This document shows, piece after piece, positions 13,437 through 17,396 of a stretch of 17,396 bases of DNA. The notes beneath the pieces were generated by a model. That model worked only from the letters and a program-made list of their open reading frames with translations, ran no database searches and was not told where the DNA came from. Origin of the DNA: Candidatus Zixiibacteriota bacterium (lineage in GTDB: Bacteria; Zixibacteria; MSB-5A5; JAABVY01); NCBI GenBank assembly GCA_014730285.1, contig WJIM01000360.1, positions 1 to 17,396 on the forward strand, in the 5' to 3' direction. A program made the position numbers and the translations under genes. Each line of letters opens with the position of its first letter. Position 1 is the stretch's first letter.

Positions 13437-15953
13437 TTATTTTTTCGATTTCTTCTTCGCAGAACCTCTCTTTTTCGGTTTGGGTTTCAGAATCGAGTTG
13501 CCATCACCTGTGATTTTTCTTGCAGTCTGCATGTACTCCTCGAGCTGCTGGTCGACGAGATAGTGAATGGTACCTTTCGGAAATTCGCCTTTCGAATTTT
13601 TCTCACCGGCTTTTTTGCCTGTCAGAAGTTCTATGCCCTCGGCTATATATTCGATAGCATAGATATGGAACTTGCCCTCTTTGACAGCTTCCACAACATC
13701 ATGGTCCAGCATAAGATCGTTCACGTTCTTCTTTGGAATAATACAGCCCTGCTTACCGGTAAGCCCTTTATTTTTGCAGACCTTGAAAAAGCCTTCGATC
13801 TTTTCATTGACTCCGCCTATGGGCTGGATCTCGCCGTTCTGGTTCATCGAACCGGTCACTGCCAGATCCTGACGCAAGGGTAATCCGGAGAGGGCCGAGA
13901 GCAGACAGAACATCTCGGTGGACGAGGCCGAATCGCCGTCGACTCCGGAGTAGCTCTGCTCGAAACAAATCGATGCGTTCATGGTAATCGGTTTGGTCTG
14001 TGCAAACATCTTGCTCAGATATCCTTCCAGGATAAGTACGCCCTTGTCATGAGTCTTGCCGGAAAGGTCGGACTCGCGTTCGATGTTTATGACTCCTTTG
14101 CGTCCCAGAGAAGTCGTAACTGTGATACGTGTGGGCCTGCCGAAAGCGTAATCACCCAGGCTGTAAACCGCCAGGCCGTTGATCTGCCCGGTATCGGTTC
14201 CCTCCGTATCGACCATAAGCGTGCCCTCGTCATAGAGTTCCTGAATTTTATCCTCTGGCAGGTTCACGCGCCTGATCCAGCCGTCGATCGCTTTCTGGAC
14301 ATGATCGTAGTTGACGCGTTCGGCATCATCTTTGGAAGCATGGTAGCTGGATTCGCGAATCAGATCGGCAATCACATTGAAGCGAGTCGAGAGTTTTTTC
14401 TTTCTTCCGGCCAGCCTGACGCCGAATTCCGCAATCGCGGCCATACCGCTGGCATCGAAATGAATGAGGTTCTCGTTGGTTACGATCTTGTTTATAAAGA
14501 TACAGTATTTATTCAGTGTGTTATCATCACGGTCCATAACCGTATCGAATTCCGCTTTGATCTTGAAAATCTTCCTGAAGTCATCGTCGTGATGAGAGAG
14601 GAGATGATAAAGAAAATAATCTCCGATCATAACGATTTTGATATTGGCTTTGATCTGTTCCGGTTTCAAAGCAGAGGCGGAAAAGAGATAGAAAGGATCG
14701 TAGCTCTGGACTTCGATAATGTTATTTCGCAGTGATCTTTTGAGATTCTGCCATACTCCCGGCTCGGTGAGAACGTCCATGGCATTCACGACCAGAAATC
14801 CCCCGGTCGCTTTTAGAAGCGATCCGGCCTTGATTTTGGTAAAGTCGGTACGTGAACCACCCCGCAGACCGTTGACATCACGTTCGATTACACCGAAGAT
14901 ATTCCTGAAAGTGGGATTGGTCTCTTCTATGATGGGACGTCCCTTTGTTTTGGAATTGTCCACCAGAAGATTGACCCTGTATGGCAGAAAGGGATCCTGC
15001 TGGGGCTGCTGAATCTGCATACCCGGAATCATCTGCTGGGCCGCCTGCTGCTGTCCCTTTTCCTTTTTCAGGAATGTGTCCAGATTATCGATCACATGCT
15101 GTTTGATGTCGTCAAGATGCTGGTCGATATCCGAGGAGTCGTAGCGTTCCTTGATATCCTCGATCATCGATTCGATCATGGGATTTGCGGTAGCATCATT
15201 CAGCTTTTTCAATTTATCTTCCAGCTCGGCTGCGATAGCTCGGCCTTGTTTAAAGATTTCATCCAGGCGTCCCTCGAGTTCCTGATACTTGTCGATGAAT
15301 TGCTTTTCGACTTCCTTGGGTATCTTGCCCTCCTGCACCAGGACATTGAGCTCGTCAAATGAAATCGGCTTGCCGTCAAAAAGAGGCTGCAGGTCGAGCT
15401 TGGGAAACTGCCCCACCTGAACCTGTACCAGTGCAAAATTTTCCTTTTTAATTTCTTCCTGGAATTTATCGATTAACTCCTTCTGCTTATCCTGCGAGCG
15501 TCGGATCAGATCTTTGCGCTTGTTTTTATAGACATCACTTTCGAAAAGTTTGGCCAGATTTTCGGAGAGGTTTTTTATGAATGTCTCCATGTCCGAGCGG
15601 AAGCGTTTGCCCTCGCCGGAGGGCAGATAGATCACCTTGGGACGATCGGGATCACCGAAATTATAGACATACAAAATATCCGGGGGTGCGTCCTCGGTTT
15701 CCGATTTAAGCTGCTGCAAAAGCTTTCTGATAGTGGTGGTGCGGCCGGTTCCTGCCAGGCCGGTTATAAATATATTATAGCCCAGGCTGGTAACGTCAAG
15801 GCCGACTTTAATCGCCTCAATTGCACGCGGCTGCCCGATAATTTCCTCGGAAAAATCCAATTCGTCGGAGCATTCAACACAAAAACCATCCTCCTGACAG
15901 TTCCAGCGCAATTTCTCGGGCGGTAGTTCCAAGTCCTTTTTCTTTACTGCCAT
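13437..15953 (-). CDS. Lon-like ATP-dependent serine protease (YcbZ/LonB-type)
   Basis: From ATG 15953 the enzyme has 838 residues. Walker A is GLAGTGRT (65-72). A long, mostly helical insert (about 120-320) with a Gln-rich stretch (about 298-320) precedes the Walker B-like segment GGFLVVNAMDVL (384-395). The Lon protease domain is C-terminal, with catalytic Ser675 in GDSASS and Lys718 in GGVNEKIEG; the 43-residue spacing equals that of E. coli Lon (679/722). The layout is that of the Lon-related AAA_32/YcbZ family, which lacks the classical Lon N-domain. The tail is strongly basic (KPKPKKRGSAKKKSKK). A TTG at 16010 would add 19 residues but lies upstream of the predicted transcript start; ATG 15953 has AAGGAG 6 nt before it. 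Cys19, Cys25 and Cys28 near the N-terminus are unusual. It degrades proteins in the cytoplasm; substrates are unknown. Confidence 0.93.
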   Translation of the reverse strand: MAVKKKDLELPPEKLRWNCQEDGFCVECSDELDFSEEIIGQPRAIEAIKVGLDVTSLGYNIFITGLAGTGRTTTIRKLLQQLKSETEDAPPDILYVYNFGDPDRPKVIYLPSGEGKRFRSDMETFIKNLSENLAKLFESDVYKNKRKDLIRRSQDKQKELIDKFQEEIKKENFALVQVQVGQFPKLDLQPLFDGKPISFDELNVLVQEGKIPKEVEKQFIDKYQELEGRLDEIFKQGRAIAAELEDKLKKLNDATANPMIESMIEDIKERYDSSDIDQHLDDIKQHVIDNLDTFLKKEKGQQQAAQQMIPGMQIQQPQQDPFLPYRVNLLVDNSKTKGRPIIEETNPTFRNIFGVIERDVNGLRGGSRTDFTKIKAGSLLKATGGFLVVNAMDVLTEPGVWQNLKRSLRNNIIEVQSYDPFYLFSASALKPEQIKANIKIVMIGDYFLYHLLSHHDDDFRKIFKIKAEFDTVMDRDDNTLNKYCIFINKIVTNENLIHFDASGMAAIAEFGVRLAGRKKKLSTRFNVIADLIRESSYHASKDDAERVNYDHVQKAIDGWIRRVNLPEDKIQELYDEGTLMVDTEGTDTGQINGLAVYSLGDYAFGRPTRITVTTSLGRKGVINIERESDLSGKTHDKGVLILEGYLSKMFAQTKPITMNASICFEQSYSGVDGDSASSTEMFCLLSALSGLPLRQDLAVTGSMNQNGEIQPIGGVNEKIEGFFKVCKNKGLTGKQGCIIPKKNVNDLMLDHDVVEAVKEGKFHIYAIEYIAEGIELLTGKKAGEKNSKGEFPKGTIHYLVDQQLEEYMQTARKITGDGNSILKPKPKKRGSAKKKSKK

Positions 15954-15989
15954 CAACAACTCCTTTTCTTTTATTTTCATCAAGAACAT

Positions 15990-16018
15990 ATTATAGGCGA
16001 TCATGTTCAATTTTACAA
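15990..16018 (-). promoter_or_regulatory. Sigma70-type promoter of the lon-like gene
   Basis: On the minus strand TTGTAA (16018-16013) and a perfect TATAAT (15995-15990) are 17 nt apart, giving a start near 15983 and a leader of about 30 nt to ATG 15953. The elements lie around and upstream of the TTG at 16010, which argues against that start. Confidence 0.6.
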
Positions 16019-16055
16019 AGACTTAATGGGGTAATATGCTAACATTATTTGAACA

Positions 16056-16083
16056 TTGCTTTCATATTAAACTTTCGTATGAT
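16056..16083 (+). promoter_or_regulatory. Candidate promoter of the phosphatase gene
   Basis: TTGCTT (16056-16061) and TATGAT (16078-16083) are 16 nt apart, about 50 nt before ATG 16138. The region is AT-rich and shared with the divergent lon promoter. Confidence 0.35.
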
Positions 16084-16137
16084 ATAAACTATATAAGATT
16101 TTTGTAAATTGGAACTTTAAGGCGGTTTTGGTATTCT

Positions 16138-16950
16138 ATGGCTGTAAATTACAGGATAAGAGGGGACAGTCCCGGAGTTATGCAGGTAAATCAATTAAAC
16201 CAATTCGTAAAAGATGCAGGCAAGACGGCGCTGGACTATTTTGGACGGGTGACCGTTGATTATAAAAAGGATGACAGTGTTATAACCGAGGCTGATCTTG
16301 CGGTAGAGAAATTTCTTTATGAGAAATTAACCGAGCTGATACCGGGAAGCAAATTTCTGGGGGAAGAGGGCACCGGCAATTCCAATCACGGCGATTCGGA
16401 ATATCTCTGGATAGTCGATCCAATCGATGGCACCTCGAGCTACAGCAAAGGCCTTCCGATCTGGGGAATTTCAGTGGGATTGTATAAGAATTTTAGACCG
16501 TATATGGCATCCTGTTATTTTCCCTTTGTTGACGATCATTTCTGGCTGAATTCAGACGGACGCGCCTATCTGAATGACCGTGAACTGGGCAATCTTTCTG
16601 AGAACGAGGAGCTTCGCTCGGAGAGTTTTACATGTATCCCCTCCGAATTATTTAAGAACTGCGGTTTGCAGCTTAGAATGAAATCAAGAGCCTTTGGCTC
16701 GACCTGTTATCATATTTTGCAGGTTGCCCGGGATGCCGCCTATTCCACCCTTTTGTGCAGTTATGCTATCTGGGATCTGGCAGGGGCCGAAGCGATTGCG
16801 GAAACCACCGGAGCACGGATATTTGACCTGAACGGCAAAATGCTGGATCTTTCCAAAATAGTGGAATCGAATAATGTGCCGGAACCGGTTGTGGTTACTT
16901 ATCCCGACAGGCTGCAGAAAATTCTCGATAGAATACATTATAGCAAATAG
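16138..16950 (+). CDS. Inositol monophosphatase-family phosphatase
   Basis: This 270-residue protein has the full metal-dependent phosphatase signature: SVITEADLAVE near the front, GEEG with Glu76/Glu77, DPIDGT with Asp94 and Asp97, and IWDLAGAEAIAETTGA with Asp213. These residues bind the Mg2+ ions and phosphate. The segment after DPIDGT reads SSYSKGLP, where inositol monophosphatases usually have NF and HisN-type histidinol phosphatases have a KSF-like sequence, so the substrate (inositol phosphate, histidinol phosphate, PAP or other) is open. The start is uncertain. ATG 16138 has only a distant AAGG, while ATG 16180 gives a family-typical beginning (MQVNQLNQFVKDAGK) but its GGAG is only 2 nt away. 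The gene stands alone, divergent from lon. The cytoplasmic location is inferred from the absence of a signal peptide. Confidence 0.88.
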   Translation: MAVNYRIRGDSPGVMQVNQLNQFVKDAGKTALDYFGRVTVDYKKDDSVITEADLAVEKFLYEKLTELIPGSKFLGEEGTGNSNHGDSEYLWIVDPIDGTSSYSKGLPIWGISVGLYKNFRPYMASCYFPFVDDHFWLNSDGRAYLNDRELGNLSENEELRSESFTCIPSELFKNCGLQLRMKSRAFGSTCYHILQVARDAAYSTLLCSYAIWDLAGAEAIAETTGARIFDLNGKMLDLSKIVESNNVPEPVVVTYPDRLQKILDRIHYSK

Positions 16951-16957
16951 GAAGATA

Positions 16958-16991
16958 ATTTATTTGGGTTGCTAATATAGTACCAATAAAT
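16958..16991 (+). terminator. Weak hairpin after the phosphatase gene
   Basis: ATTTATTTGG (16958-16967) and CCAATAAAT (16983-16991) can pair with one bulge around 15 nt, 8 nt after the stop codon. No T-run follows, so intrinsic termination here is doubtful. Confidence 0.25.
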
Positions 16992-17007
16992 GGGAAAGCG
17001 TGATAAC

Positions 17008-17131
17008 GTCATTCCGAGGGAGTCCCGCCGAAGGCGAGGATGACCGTGGGAATCTCCGCGTTTCTTCAAGAATAGCCGAGGAGATCACCACATCGCTCAG
17101 GCCTAAAGGCCTTTGCTCCTCGTGATGACAA
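17008..17131. repeat. Palindromic interspersed repeat, copy 2 (diverged)
   Basis: The segment starts GTCATTCCGAGGGAG and ends CTCCTCGTGATGACA, so its ends are imperfect inverted repeats. Inside are related blocks GGGAATCTCC and GAGGAGATCACC, and a small perfect hairpin GCCT-AA-AGGC (17101-17110). The opening and the GAATCT block match the copy at 2040-2134. No ORF is supported. It sits between the phosphatase and the PDO-like gene; the remaining 16992-17007 and 17132-17238 show nothing clear beyond AT-rich upstream sequence. Confidence 0.55.
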
Positions 17132-17238
17132 ATCTCGTTTCGTTCCGGCTTTTTTGCAATTTTTAAATTTTTTTGAATCATTTGCCAAGATTCTCGATCT
17201 AAACCTTAAAAGCTGATAAAAAGTGAAGGAGATTATAG

Positions 17239-17396
17239 ATGAAGTTTATACAGGACAATGATGCGGAAATACTGAAACAGCAATTTGCGGAATATGACGG
17301 TGATGTGAATTTTATATATTTCAAGAAGGATGAAGACTGCGAAACCTGCGGAATTGCACATGATTTATTGAAAGAGGTTGAGGCGCTTTCGGATAA
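17239..17396 (+). CDS. PDO/glutaredoxin-like thiol oxidoreductase (C-terminus off the right edge)
   Basis: Fifty-two complete codons are visible from ATG 17239, with AAGGAG 7 nt upstream. The sequence reads a short amphipathic helix (AEILKQQFAEY), a strand FIYFKK, then the redox motif Cys-Glu-Thr-Cys followed by a helix (GIAHDLLKEVEALSD). This order matches the N-terminal unit of protein disulfide oxidoreductases with two thioredoxin folds, found in archaea and many anaerobes, often next to a thioredoxin reductase. With only the first quarter present, a single-domain thioredoxin cannot be excluded. It has no signal peptide, so it should act in the cytoplasm. Confidence 0.7.
   Translation, partial: MKFIQDNDAEILKQQFAEYDGDVNFIYFKKDEDCETCGIAHDLLKEVEALSD

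Noticed and set aside
15954..16010. Extended lon-like start at TTG 16010
   Set aside because: A good promoter (TTGTAA, 17 nt, TATAAT) overlaps this stretch, and ATG 15953 has a strong, well-spaced AAGGAG.
16154..16175. GGGAC-A-GTCCC palindrome near the start of the phosphatase gene as an operator
   Set aside because: It lies in probable coding or leader sequence, the loop is one base, and no partner site is seen.
1..17396. CRISPR array, tRNA, rRNA, integrase or insertion sequence
   Set aside because: No regularly spaced direct repeats, cloverleaf genes or transposase/integrase motifs were seen on either strand.

Overview
The window looks like chromosomal DNA of an uncultured, probably anaerobic or microaerobic Gram-negative-type bacterium. 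The M1 peptidase has a cleavable signal peptide, and an FeoB iron pump, a NapH-like polyferredoxin and a Na+-coupled transporter are present. Short palindromic repeats beginning CATTC(T/C)GAGGGAG are scattered between genes. The overall style (DtxR-FeoA fusion, YcbZ-type Lon, FmdB zinc ribbon, PDO-like thioredoxin) would fit an FCB-type candidate lineage such as Zixibacteria. That placement is a guess from protein style; there is no rRNA or phylogenetic marker here.

Layout. (1) 1-1927, minus: a secreted M1-family metallopeptidase, cut by the left edge. (2) 2040-2134: a palindromic interspersed repeat. (3) 3254-2201, minus: a tight three-gene operon of a DUF6132-like membrane microprotein, an FmdB zinc ribbon and a membrane-anchored thioredoxin. 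(4) 5084-3356, minus: an NSS-family Na+ symporter followed one base later by a 35-residue single-span protein resembling its MetS-type small subunit, then a long terminator hairpin. (5) 5251-5406: intergenic with a possible 23-residue membrane microprotein. (6) 6246-5407, minus: a two-PAS protein with no output domain. (7) 7502-6351, minus: a membrane polyferredoxin with an FNR/CRP-like palindrome upstream. (8) 10479-7590, minus: a DtxR regulator fused to FeoA, overlapping feoB by 8 bp. (9) 10841-13285, plus: a Cu+-type P1B ATPase. (10) 13283-13423, minus: a compact unit of promoter, extreme Shine-Dalgarno, very short ORF and terminator, between the converging copA and lon genes. (11) 15953-13437, minus: a Lon-like protease with its own promoter. 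(12) 16138-16950, plus: an inositol-monophosphatase-family enzyme. (13) 17008-17131: a second, diverged copy of the palindromic repeat. (14) From 17239, plus: the start of a CETC thioredoxin-fold oxidoreductase, cut by the right edge.

How the genes may work together. The centre is a metal-homeostasis block. A predicted iron-sensing DtxR with its FeoA domain is co-translated with the FeoB ferrous-iron channel, a redox polyferredoxin lies downstream, and a copper exporter lies upstream on the other strand. Thiol and zinc proteins (CQPC thioredoxin, FmdB, CETC protein) recur at both ends. All main genes belong to known families. The least explained items are the unit at 13283-13423, the microproteins, the FNR-like site and the palindromic repeats.
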